Below are positions 57,450 through 64,000 of a stretch of DNA of 64,000 nt, piece by piece (within the stretch, counting starts at the first letter, position 1; every line of letters begins with the position of its first letter). The DNA is from Candidatus Scalindua japonica (GTDB taxonomy: Bacteria > Planctomycetota > Brocadiia > Brocadiales > Scalinduaceae), in assembly GCF_002443295.1 (NCBI RefSeq), contig NZ_BAOS01000010.1:62001-126000 (forward strand), given 5' to 3'. The position numbers and the translations under genes are program-made. Below the pieces are notes generated by a model. It did not search any database. It had not been told where the DNA came from and was given only the letters and a program-made list of their open reading frames with translations.

Positions 57450-58442
57450 GTGAAAAACAAGAAGAAATACAAAATACTATTGCTAATTGTCGGTTGCTCA
57501 ATTCTTATTGCACTGATTTACAAAGTTGGTCCTTCAATTATTTACCAACAATTCATTATCCTGAAATGGAAAGTTTTGCTTCTGTTTTTTCCATTCTCAC
57601 TGGTTTTTATCCTTGATACACTGGGATGGAAGTATTCATTTAAAGTAGGGAACATATGTTTTAAAGACCTCTTTATAATAAGACTTGCAGGAGAATCGGT
57701 AAATTCAATAATACCATCCGCAAATTTTGCCGGGGAACCTTTAAAAGCTTATTTTCTTAAGAGGCACAATATTTCAATGGTTGATGGTATGACCTCTGTT
57801 GTCATCTCAAAAACAATGATGGTGATAACACAGATAATTTTTGTAATGATTGGAATCCTCCTTTTTCTATATAAACTAAATATCTCCAGTACACGTTTGA
57901 CAGGTTCAATAGCAATTGTATTATTAGGTATACCCGTAATAATATTCATTATCTTTATACAGAAACATGGTCTTTTTGCCTTTCTGTTAAAACTATTACG
58001 AATACTGAGAATAAGGATACGTTATATTGAAGAGAGGGAAGTCAGGCTGAGAGAGCTTGATGAAAACATATACCAATTTTACTGTCACAACAAAAAGAAG
58101 GCTTTTTACTCCTTTGTCTGCTTTTTTATGGGTTGGCTGGCGGGCTTGCTGGAAGTATTCCTGATTTTTTACCTGTTAAATATACCAGTAGATACTGTGT
58201 CAGCATATGTGATTGAATCACTTTCAACAGTTGCAAAAGGTATAACGTCATTTATACCTGGTAGCGTTGGTGGTCAAGAAGGAGGCATTATCGCCATATT
58301 CACAAGCCTGAAATTCGGCGCCGGTGTAGCGCTAACATTTGGTATTTTGAGAAGGTTCCGGGAAGTAATATGGACCGGTATCGGGTTATTTGTCCTTTCA
58401 AAACTTGAATGGGCAATTGCAGGACTACCAACGAACGAATAG
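57450..58442 (+). CDS. Flippase-like membrane protein (YbhN/UPF0104, lysylphosphatidylglycerol synthetase TM region)
   Basis: The 330-residue integral membrane protein (GTG start) has about eight hydrophobic segments and the family pattern RLAGESVNSIIPSANFAGEPLKAYFLKRH, VVISKTMMVITQIIF, then TVAKGITSFIPGSVGGQEGGIIAIF. Relatives are proposed lipid or glycolipid flippases, many in hopanoid or polysaccharide loci. It follows the radical SAM gene by 18 bases, so all three genes probably act on one lipid-linked product; that is inference. Confidence 0.8.
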   Translation: MKNKKKYKILLLIVGCSILIALIYKVGPSIIYQQFIILKWKVLLLFFPFSLVFILDTLGWKYSFKVGNICFKDLFIIRLAGESVNSIIPSANFAGEPLKAYFLKRHNISMVDGMTSVVISKTMMVITQIIFVMIGILLFLYKLNISSTRLTGSIAIVLLGIPVIIFIIFIQKHGLFAFLLKLLRILRIRIRYIEEREVRLRELDENIYQFYCHNKKKAFYSFVCFFMGWLAGLLEVFLIFYLLNIPVDTVSAYVIESLSTVAKGITSFIPGSVGGQEGGIIAIFTSLKFGAGVALTFGILRRFREVIWTGIGLFVLSKLEWAIAGLPTNE

Positions 58443-58482
58443 TGTATTAACACGTATCATCACTTTTTCCCTGGTCAAAACT

Positions 58483-58540
58483 GTAGGGCCCGTTTCCCAA
58501 ACGGGCATCATAATAAGCCCGTTTGGGAAACGGGCCCTAC
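58483..58540 (-). repeat. Perfect 24-bp palindromic element
   Basis: GTAGGGCCCGTTTCCCA...GGGC pairs over 24 bp with its exact complement around a 10-base loop (58507-58516). The same family occurs at 7236-7261. It lies between convergent genes, and the minus-strand nucleotidyltransferase gene ends inside it. Confidence 0.88.
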
Positions 58541-58849
58541 ATGTTTACGACTAATAGTCTCATAAAACACAATCCCTACTCGATCTATGTGTTCTTTCAA
58601 TTCCAGATGTTTAAGTTTATAGTAATTGGTCACATTAAAAAGATATGGGGTGGGCAGTTCATCCAGTTCCATGAGAAGTTTACCGGTAAGATCTTCTTCA
58701 GAGCGGCTGAAAAAGGCAAAGTCTATATCTGATCCTTTTTCATAATTCCCTTTGGCCCTGGAGCCATAAATTACTACTTTTTCAATTTCCGGAATTTTCA
58801 AGAAATAGTCTCGCAGAAGATCAATTGTGGATTTCGGCAATCCAAACAT
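58508..58849 (-). CDS. MNT-type nucleotidyltransferase (antitoxin-like)
   Basis: The 113-residue protein has the minimal nucleotidyltransferase motif VVIYGSRAKGNYEKGSDIDFAFFS, with the GS and DxD residues that bind Mg-ATP. Proteins of this type (MntA, HI0073-like) usually pair with a HEPN toxin or substrate-binding partner; only a short unconvincing open stretch precedes it. The last ten residues, VGPVSQTGLL, and the stop come from a palindromic repeat, so the native C-terminus seems replaced. Confidence 0.8.
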   Translation of the reverse strand: MFGLPKSTIDLLRDYFLKIPEIEKVVIYGSRAKGNYEKGSDIDFAFFSRSEEDLTGKLLMELDELPTPYLFNVTNYYKLKHLELKEHIDRVGIVFYETISRKHVGPVSQTGLL

Positions 58850-58959
58850 TATTTATCTTCCATTTTACTTTTAAAAAAATGATAGAGTTGTTTAATATTT
58901 TCTGTAATCAAGGCTAAAGTAGGGATGGCAAAAAAACAAAATAACTTAAGTAGTCCCAC

Positions 58960-58988
58960 TTGACATCGCAACTGCCGAAAGTTATACT
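58960..58988 (+). promoter_or_regulatory. Sigma-70-like promoter of the RHH antitoxin-like gene
   Basis: TTGACA (58960-58965) and TATACT (58983-58988) are separated by 17 bases, a near-consensus promoter. The ATG is seven bases after the -10 box, so the transcript would be leaderless or nearly so. Confidence 0.65.
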
Positions 58989-58994
58989 GCCGGT

Positions 58995-59135
58995 ATGAAA
59001 ACTGCAATTTCAATCCCAGACTCTGTATTTAAAGCAGCTAAAAAGCATGCAAAACGTATGCACAAGTCGCGTAGTCAGCTTTTTTCTGAAGCGATGGCTG
59101 AATACCTGGAAAGACACACTTATGGTCAGGCATGA
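58995..59135 (+). CDS. Ribbon-helix-helix antitoxin-like small protein
   Basis: The 46-residue product reads MKTAISIPDSVFKAAKKHA...KSRSQLFSEAMAEYLERH, the N-terminal DNA-binding pattern of MazE/CopG-type antitoxins. These are usually 70-85 residues with a C-terminal toxin-binding tail; here it ends after YGQA. No toxin gene follows, as the next gene is on the other strand. It may be a truncated remnant or a solitary repressor. Its promoter is close to consensus. Confidence 0.65.
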   Translation: MKTAISIPDSVFKAAKKHAKRMHKSRSQLFSEAMAEYLERHTYGQA

Positions 59136-59164
59136 TGGAAATATCAATTAACGTTTTAAGATCT

Positions 59165-59968
59165 TTAATTTATCTCTTCCTCCAGAAAACCATACAAATC
59201 CCCGAATCCGACAACGTCTTTTGCCACATATCCAACCGGTATTAAATCCTCCGTAAGCAAGACGACAAGTTTGCCTTCCTTTGAGTCAAGGAGCTCAGGG
59301 TCCAATGCTATATCCACTATGTATTTTATGTCAGGAATAATACCCTTCCATTTTGATTGTTCGTCCGAACCCTCAGCAGAACGGACATGAGCGCTGAAAT
59401 TTGGAGATTTATCTTTATATACGGTTGCAATATTGAAATCGGCGCCATCTTTTACCTCACCGTATATTTCATTTCGAAAGTTGTAAGATACCGATATCAT
59501 ATCATCACACCCTTCAGGTTCCAGTTTATGGCTCCCTTCTTTATGCACCATCCCATGTCTCCATGTCTTATAACTGCATATATTGTTTTCGTAATCATAA
59601 TCCGTGACCATAGCACGCTCTTTTTCCCTCTTGATCTTTTTTTCATACGAATTGACAGGTTTAAGTCTGTTGGTAATATCATCAATCGTCATAGTTGTTC
59701 TGTAGATGTTGTGTCTATGTATAATCTTATCAAGAAATCCTGCCGTACACGCGTCAATCGTTACAACCAGGCTATCACCGTCTCTCTCACATTTAAATGT
59801 GGCTGTCCCTACTTTTTTGAAAAGCCAGAATCCGATATTGTACCTGAGAACCTCTCCTTCAAATGTATTTGTATCAGCGTTTACTCTCCCGGTATGAAAG
59901 AGAAATGGTAACAGCAAGCACGAAGCAATCTTTATAAAATAGTGTTCGGATATTGCAACATTAATCAT
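59165..59968 (-). CDS. DUF3108 family exported protein
   Basis: The 267-residue protein has a signal peptide (IASCLLLPFLFHTGRVNA) and a body typical of DUF3108: GEVLRYNIGFWLFKKVGTATFKC, GFLDKIIHRHNIYRTTMT, ICSYKTWRH, DMISVSYNFRNEIY and LVVLLTEDLIPVGYVAK. Such proteins are periplasmic beta-rich proteins of unknown role. It follows the TIGR04282 gene without a gap and ends a four-gene operon headed by an ECF sigma factor, so envelope stress control is likely. Confidence 0.82.
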   Translation of the reverse strand: MINVAISEHYFIKIASCLLLPFLFHTGRVNADTNTFEGEVLRYNIGFWLFKKVGTATFKCERDGDSLVVTIDACTAGFLDKIIHRHNIYRTTMTIDDITNRLKPVNSYEKKIKREKERAMVTDYDYENNICSYKTWRHGMVHKEGSHKLEPEGCDDMISVSYNFRNEIYGEVKDGADFNIATVYKDKSPNFSAHVRSAEGSDEQSKWKGIIPDIKYIVDIALDPELLDSKEGKLVVLLTEDLIPVGYVAKDVVGFGDLYGFLEEEIN

Positions 59969-60634
59969 CTATATCTTCAAAAATTGTAATGTTTTTTCAG
60001 GAATGTCTTTATTGCCACCCATTTTCATTGACATAATGTGAGAACGCAGAAATTCCAGATTGTCCGGGGTGTCAACATCGTACCATGGTGGAAGCACATA
60101 TAAGGGTTTACTTATCTCCTGTATCCTTGACAGGGTCTGGCTGAATACTGTTGATGTGCTCCAGTCAACACCTTCAAAAATTGAATCGTTCTGCTCTGAA
60201 AGACCTATAAGATAATAACCACCATCGAAAGTTGGGCCTATTGTGACAGGAACTTTTTTCAGTGCTTCAAAGGCGTCCCTTATATAAGTTAAAGGAAGGG
60301 TAGGACTGTCTGTGCCTATAATTACTGTTCTTTTTGAACCTTTATCGAACGAGTGTTTGAACGCATTTTTCATTCGCTCACCAAGATTATGCCCCTCTTG
60401 TTGTAAATAATTTACTGATTTACCACATATACCTTGAAGTGTAGCTTCCGCATTTGGAGGCGTAAATGCGATAGTTACTTGATTGCATTTCAGTTTGTGT
60501 GTATTAGAAACTATGTCGGCAATAAATGCTTTGTATAACTCAGCAGCTGCCGGGGGAGAAAGAATAGGAGTAAGCCTGGTTTTGACCTTACCTGGAATTG
60601 GGCCCTTTGCGAATATAATAAAAGATGTACTCAT
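59969..60634 (-). CDS. TIGR04282/DUF2064 glycosyltransferase-like nucleotidyltransferase
   Basis: The 221-residue protein has FAKGPIPGKVKTRLTPILSP, VIIGTDSPTLPLTYIRDAF, GPTFDGGYYLIGL and WSTSTVFSQTL. This is the DUF2064 family (CofC-like GT-A fold), some members of which are linked to arsenosugar biosynthesis. The Asp residues in GTDSP and DGGYY should hold metal and nucleotide. No arsenic gene is near. Its start overlaps the anti-sigma stop by four bases. Confidence 0.88.
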   Translation of the reverse strand: MSTSFIIFAKGPIPGKVKTRLTPILSPPAAAELYKAFIADIVSNTHKLKCNQVTIAFTPPNAEATLQGICGKSVNYLQQEGHNLGERMKNAFKHSFDKGSKRTVIIGTDSPTLPLTYIRDAFEALKKVPVTIGPTFDGGYYLIGLSEQNDSIFEGVDWSTSTVFSQTLSRIQEISKPLYVLPPWYDVDTPDNLEFLRSHIMSMKMGGNKDIPEKTLQFLKI

Positions 60635-61482
60635 TTATTATATGAAAGGATGGTTTCACTGGCTACACGCATAAGCCCTTCTCTATTCATTGTAGAAGTC
60701 AGACTATATAGTGTATTGCCATGTTTCCACATAACTACATTATATCCATTATATCTTGCAAAGTAATATGTCCTGCCCTTGAAGAATTTGTGCGGTAGTT
60801 TGTCCATATCGATCCCTGAACCGTTTGCCATCTCTAATGAAATTTTATTTTGATTACCTCTTAATCCAACATAAGCACTTTTTCTTCCGTCCCGGCTGTA
60901 GTCCTTACAACCTAAGAGTTCCATTTCACGCCCATTAAATTCAGGGACATCGATGGCAGGATTAGATCGTTGTAAATTTTGAAAATGCCTTCTTATTTCA
61001 TTACTGTCTGAACTTACAAGATCAAGATGCATATTGTTATTAACGAAGCTATCGTGACGTTCTGCCGCGACTTTAACAATAGGAGAGTACTCTACCGGTC
61101 TGAAAAAAGCAAGATAAGCGGCAAGGCCAATAATAGTCATTGGTAATAACACCGCCATTGTTACATATGCCGGCCGTAAAGTAAATAAGCCAAAAATCCC
61201 ATCCAAGAACGTCCTTTTAGATTCTACTACTGAAGGTTCCGGCCTGCTACGTCCTTCGTTTAACTCTGCCCACTGGCTCTTGATACTTTGCAGTAGATGT
61301 TGAGGTGTTTTGTGAATTTGGGTTTTTTCTTTTACGGTTCTCTTTATTGCCTGTTCGAACTCGAACTTTTCACAACACTTATGACATAAATCTATATGTT
61401 GTCTGATGTTTGAATAGTTCGTTTCATCAAGTTCATTATCCAGGAATTCGTGGAATTGCTCAATAGCTTCGTTACAAGTCAT
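60631..61482 (-). CDS. Zinc-finger anti-sigma factor
   Basis: The 283-residue protein begins with a ZAS-type anti-sigma domain (MTCNEAIEQFHEFLDNELDE, HIDLCHKCCEKF with the HxxxCxxC zinc motif). One membrane helix is seen near residue 105 (MAVLLPMTIIGLAAYLAFF), and a periplasmic domain ends the protein (FNGREMELLGCKDYSRDGRKSAYVGLRG, YYFARYNGYNVVMWKHG). It should hold the adjacent ECF sigma factor at the membrane until an envelope signal. Overlaps join it to both neighbours. Confidence 0.88.
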   Translation of the reverse strand: MTCNEAIEQFHEFLDNELDETNYSNIRQHIDLCHKCCEKFEFEQAIKRTVKEKTQIHKTPQHLLQSIKSQWAELNEGRSRPEPSVVESKRTFLDGIFGLFTLRPAYVTMAVLLPMTIIGLAAYLAFFRPVEYSPIVKVAAERHDSFVNNNMHLDLVSSDSNEIRRHFQNLQRSNPAIDVPEFNGREMELLGCKDYSRDGRKSAYVGLRGNQNKISLEMANGSGIDMDKLPHKFFKGRTYYFARYNGYNVVMWKHGNTLYSLTSTMNREGLMRVASETILSYNK

Positions 61483-62087
61483 TATATTTCTTTTCCCTCA
61501 TGTCTTTCTTTCAAAAAACCTCTTTCGTTTGCATAGTTCCATAAAGATTTCTGCAACAATTTTCTTGCTCTGAAAAGTCTCGATTTTACAGTCCCTATCG
61601 GACATCCAATAATTTCTGATATTTCCCCATAACTGAGTTCTTCAATATCCGAATACAAAACAACCTCCCTGAAAGCAAGCGGCAGGTTATTAACCGCATT
61701 TTTTACCTCATCCTCCAGAAACTCATAAACATCTGAAACTTCTCCTCTTTCATACTCTCCTGTTTTCTTATCAGTTTTAATCTTGTTGAATAAATAAAAG
61801 TCTTCAACCTCATCATAATGAACCGATTTGGGCTCTTTAATCTTCTTTCTATAGGTATTAATGAATGTATTTCGTAAAATCCTGAATAACCATGCCTTCA
61901 GGTTGGAACCTTCCTTAAACGTATGTGAAAATCTATGTACCTTAAGGTATGTTTCCTGAACAAGGTCTTCTGCTGATTCCCTGCTTCCTGTCATTCGCAT
62001 TCCAAAGTTAAAGAGCGAATCTATATGTTCAAGGGCTTCTGCTTCAAACTCGCTAATTTTACTTTCCTGATTGACAAAGTCTTCCAT
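61482..62087 (-). CDS. ECF-type sigma-70 factor
   Basis: The 201-residue protein has region 2 (ESAEDLVQETYLKVHRFSHTF, LKAWLFRILRNTFINTYRKK) and region 4 (LPLAFREVVLYSDIEELSYGEISEIIGCPIGTVKSRLFRARKLL). Region 3 is absent, as usual for ECF factors. An acidic, lysine-rich linker separates the two. The ATG follows AAGGTGATGA. It is the first gene of the operon with its anti-sigma factor and probably controls its own promoter and envelope genes. Confidence 0.95.
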   Translation of the reverse strand: MEDFVNQESKISEFEAEALEHIDSLFNFGMRMTGSRESAEDLVQETYLKVHRFSHTFKEGSNLKAWLFRILRNTFINTYRKKIKEPKSVHYDEVEDFYLFNKIKTDKKTGEYERGEVSDVYEFLEDEVKNAVNNLPLAFREVVLYSDIEELSYGEISEIIGCPIGTVKSRLFRARKLLQKSLWNYANERGFLKERHEGKEI

Positions 62088-62518
62088 TCATCACCTTATA
62101 TAACAGCTTATTAAGGAAAAAGGTTCCTGTTTAAATATTTTAAAATAATTTTTGTCCATGTTATTAAACACAGGAAAAAAGGCAAGAAAATTATTAATAG
62201 AATGATATAAAGGTGTGAAATAACGGCTACATAGCTAAAATCTTATTTACTTTTTCAACTAAATACATTATAGTTATGCGTTTGTAACTATTCGCGGAGT
62301 ATCATTAATAAACTAAACCCTATTGCATCAAGAGCCACAATTACCTTAATCCAATTTTATAAGGAAAACGGTATTCATTGACAAATAAGGCTTGACACTT
62401 GTATACATATGATACCCCGTGAATAGTTACAATCGTATTTTTAAAGACTTTATTGTAATTAATTTATCAAAATAGAGCAATTAGCTTTCCAGGTTTTAGC
62501 TAGTTCAAGGAGATACTT
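62088..62518. other. Divergent regulatory region between sigma operon and nifJ
   Basis: It contains a 22-bp inverted repeat with two mismatches (62284-62305 and 62409-62430) and a likely nifJ promoter (TTGACA at 62378-62383, TATACA at 62402-62407, 18 bases apart). A second TTGACA occurs at 62392. AAGGAG lies just before the nifJ start. The remainder is AT-rich with no gene. Confidence 0.55.
62284..62430. repeat. 22-bp inverted repeat upstream of nifJ
   Basis: Arms 62284-62305 and 62409-62430 share GTAACTATTC..GG.GTATCAT with two mismatches, and the match extends weakly outward. The spacer is 103 bases. The right arm covers the predicted start point of the nifJ promoter, so it might act as an operator pair or be a small element with inverted ends. 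Confidence 0.75.
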
Positions 62519-64000
62519 ATGAGTAGAAAAACGGTTATAGTTGATGGTTGTACCGCATGCGCACATGTGGTACACGCTACTAATGAAATTATTACAATTT
62601 ATCCAATAACGCCTTCTTCTCCTATTGCGGAAATCTGTGATGCAAAGTCCGCTAAAGGGCAGAAGAATATTTGGGAATCAGTGCCAAAAGTCAGCCAGAT
62701 GCAATCTGAAGCAGGTGTTGCGGGTGCTGTGCATGGTTCTCTTACTACCGGAGCAATGGCTACAACTATTTCTGCTTCTCAGGGACTTCTCTTAATTATA
62801 CCTAATATGTACAAAATTGCCGGTGAGTTGACACCTACAGTGTTTCATATAACCGCCCGTTCTCTTGCGGCGCAGGGGTTATCTATTTTTGGAGACCATT
62901 CAGACGTAATGGCGGCACGTTCTACCGGTTTTGCCATGTTGTGCTCTCAAAACGTCCAGGAATCAATGGACTTTGCGCTTATCGCCCAGGCCGCCACACT
63001 TGAATCCAGAATTCCGTTTATGCACTTCTTTGACGGATTCAGGACTTCACATGAAGTACAGAAGATCGAAGAGGTCAGTTTCGACGATATGCGCGCCGTA
63101 ATAGATAATGATCTTGTAATTGCCCACCGCAAAAGAGGCCTTACCCCTGATCGTCCCAATATTCGTGGTACATCACAGAACCCTGATGTTTACTTCCAGG
63201 GAAGAGAGACTGTTAACAAGTACTATGACGCGACCCCTGCCATCGTCCAGAAGGCAATGGACAAATTTGCCGAAGTCGTCGGACGTCAGTATAAACTATT
63301 TGATTATCTGGGTGACCCGGATGCGGAACATATAATTGTCATCATGGGTTCAGCAAGCGAAGTTACACTTAATACCGTAAACGCGCTAAATGCCAAAGGT
63401 GAAAAACTTGGAGTTGTACTGGTAAGGCTTTATAGACCGTTTGATATAGAGGCTTTTGACGCAAGCCTGCCATCAAGCGTAAAATCAATAGCTGTGCTTG
63501 ACCGTACAAAGGAACCAGGCGCAATTGGTGAACCTTTATATCTTGATGTCAGGACGGCCATTGGAGAGATGATGGACAGAGGCACATCAAAACTAAAGTC
63601 TTATCCAAAAATAATTGGAGGACGCTATGGCCTTGGCTCAAAAGACTTTACACCAGCGATGGTAAAGGCAGTATATGACAACCTTTCATCAGAAAAACCC
63701 AAAAACCATTTCACCATAGGAATTAAAGATGATGTTTGCGGCACCAGCCTTGATTTTGATGACTCTTTTGACATTGGAGAAAAAGGTGAATTCAGATCAC
63801 TGTTTTACGGTTTAGGAGCAGACGGTACTGTAGGTGCAAATAAAAACACTATTAAAATAATTGGAAATGAGACAGATAATTACTCACAGGCATATTTTGT
63901 CTATGATTCGAAAAAATCAGGCGCGACTACCGTATCGCATCTTCGTTTCGGAAAGGATAGAATACAGAAACCATATCTCATTAAAAAGGCAAATTTCATT
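62519..64000 (+). CDS. nifJ: Pyruvate:ferredoxin (flavodoxin) oxidoreductase (partial, 5' part)
   Basis: The frame is open for 494 codons to the window edge from an ATG with AAGGAG. It begins MSRKTVIVDGCTACAHVVHATN and has ITIYPITPSSPIAEICD, SEAGVAGAVHGSLTTGAMATTISASQGLLL, FGDHSDVMAARSTGFAML, MHFFDGFRTSHEVQKIE and VVLVRLYRPFD: domains I and II of single-chain PFOR. It interconverts pyruvate and acetyl-CoA plus CO2 with low-potential electrons. The 2Fe-2S/4Fe-4S and TPP parts lie outside. Domain I marks it as a homodimeric, NifJ-type enzyme. Confidence 0.95.
   Translation, partial: MSRKTVIVDGCTACAHVVHATNEIITIYPITPSSPIAEICDAKSAKGQKNIWESVPKVSQMQSEAGVAGAVHGSLTTGAMATTISASQGLLLIIPNMYKIAGELTPTVFHITARSLAAQGLSIFGDHSDVMAARSTGFAMLCSQNVQESMDFALIAQAATLESRIPFMHFFDGFRTSHEVQKIEEVSFDDMRAVIDNDLVIAHRKRGLTPDRPNIRGTSQNPDVYFQGRETVNKYYDATPAIVQKAMDKFAEVVGRQYKLFDYLGDPDAEHIIVIMGSASEVTLNTVNALNAKGEKLGVVLVRLYRPFDIEAFDASLPSSVKSIAVLDRTKEPGAIGEPLYLDVRTAIGEMMDRGTSKLKSYPKIIGGRYGLGSKDFTPAMVKAVYDNLSSEKPKNHFTIGIKDDVCGTSLDFDDSFDIGEKGEFRSLFYGLGADGTVGANKNTIKIIGNETDNYSQAYFVYDSKKSGATTVSHLRFGKDRIQKPYLIKKANFI

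Noticed and set aside
58850-58960. HEPN partner gene upstream of the MNT nucleotidyltransferase
   Set aside because: Only a short open minus-strand stretch ending just before 58849 is visible; it has no good start and no recognisable HEPN motif.

Overview
The window is about 64 kb of AT-rich DNA from an anaerobic, Gram-negative (LPS-bearing) bacterium. The gene mix fits an anammox planctomycete (Brocadiales, for example 'Ca. Scalindua'): pyruvate:ferredoxin oxidoreductase, rubrerythrin plus flavodoxin, two-subunit class I fumarase, CooT/CooJ-type nickel proteins, several radical SAM enzymes, and outer-membrane heptosyl and core glycosyltransferases. That placement is inference from gene content, not from a marker phylogeny. 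No rRNA, tRNA or CRISPR array was recognised.

Layout. 1-2.7 kb (minus): a partial ArnT-like glycosyltransferase and an N-terminally truncated radical SAM protein. 2.7-12 kb (minus): a complete heavy-metal efflux locus, with RND pump, fusion protein, outer-membrane factor, an RlmJ-like methyltransferase, sensor kinase and response regulator. Two matching 41-bp elements, one before the outer-membrane factor and one before the regulator, look like its operators. 12-21 kb: an LPS core/surface polysaccharide block in two divergent arms (four glycosyltransferases on minus; epimerase, aminotransferase and two glycosyltransferases on plus). 21-27 kb: tandem carbamoyltransferases (one frameshifted), a methyltransferase and a SPASM-type radical SAM enzyme. 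27-30.7 kb: a 7TM sensor kinase with a sigma-54 activator.

30.8-38.9 kb (plus): housekeeping genes dnaE, a double-domain NDK-like protein, an MBL hydrolase and gyrA. 39-41 kb: a degraded HamA (Hachiman defence) remnant and a small cooT/cooJ-like nickel pair. 41-51 kb: a degenerate GGDEF regulator, fumarase, a secreted JAMM-like protein, psd, ribE, pdxA, flavodoxin, rubrerythrin and rsmA. 51-58.5 kb: secreted or unknown proteins and a tight three-gene set (TIM-barrel protein, cobalamin-type radical SAM enzyme, flippase-like membrane protein). 58.5-62.1 kb: nucleotidyltransferase and RHH antitoxin-like orphans, then an ECF sigma/anti-sigma operon. The window ends inside nifJ.

Non-coding structure is rich. 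A six-copy dispersed hairpin repeat sits between genes. A palindromic element supplies C-terminal tails and stop codons to two unrelated genes. Several long inverted repeats flank regulatory or metabolic genes. The most novel-looking items are the paired operators, the repeat-encoded C-termini, the cooT/cooJ pair, the orphan HamA remnant and the TIM-barrel/radical-SAM/flippase operon.
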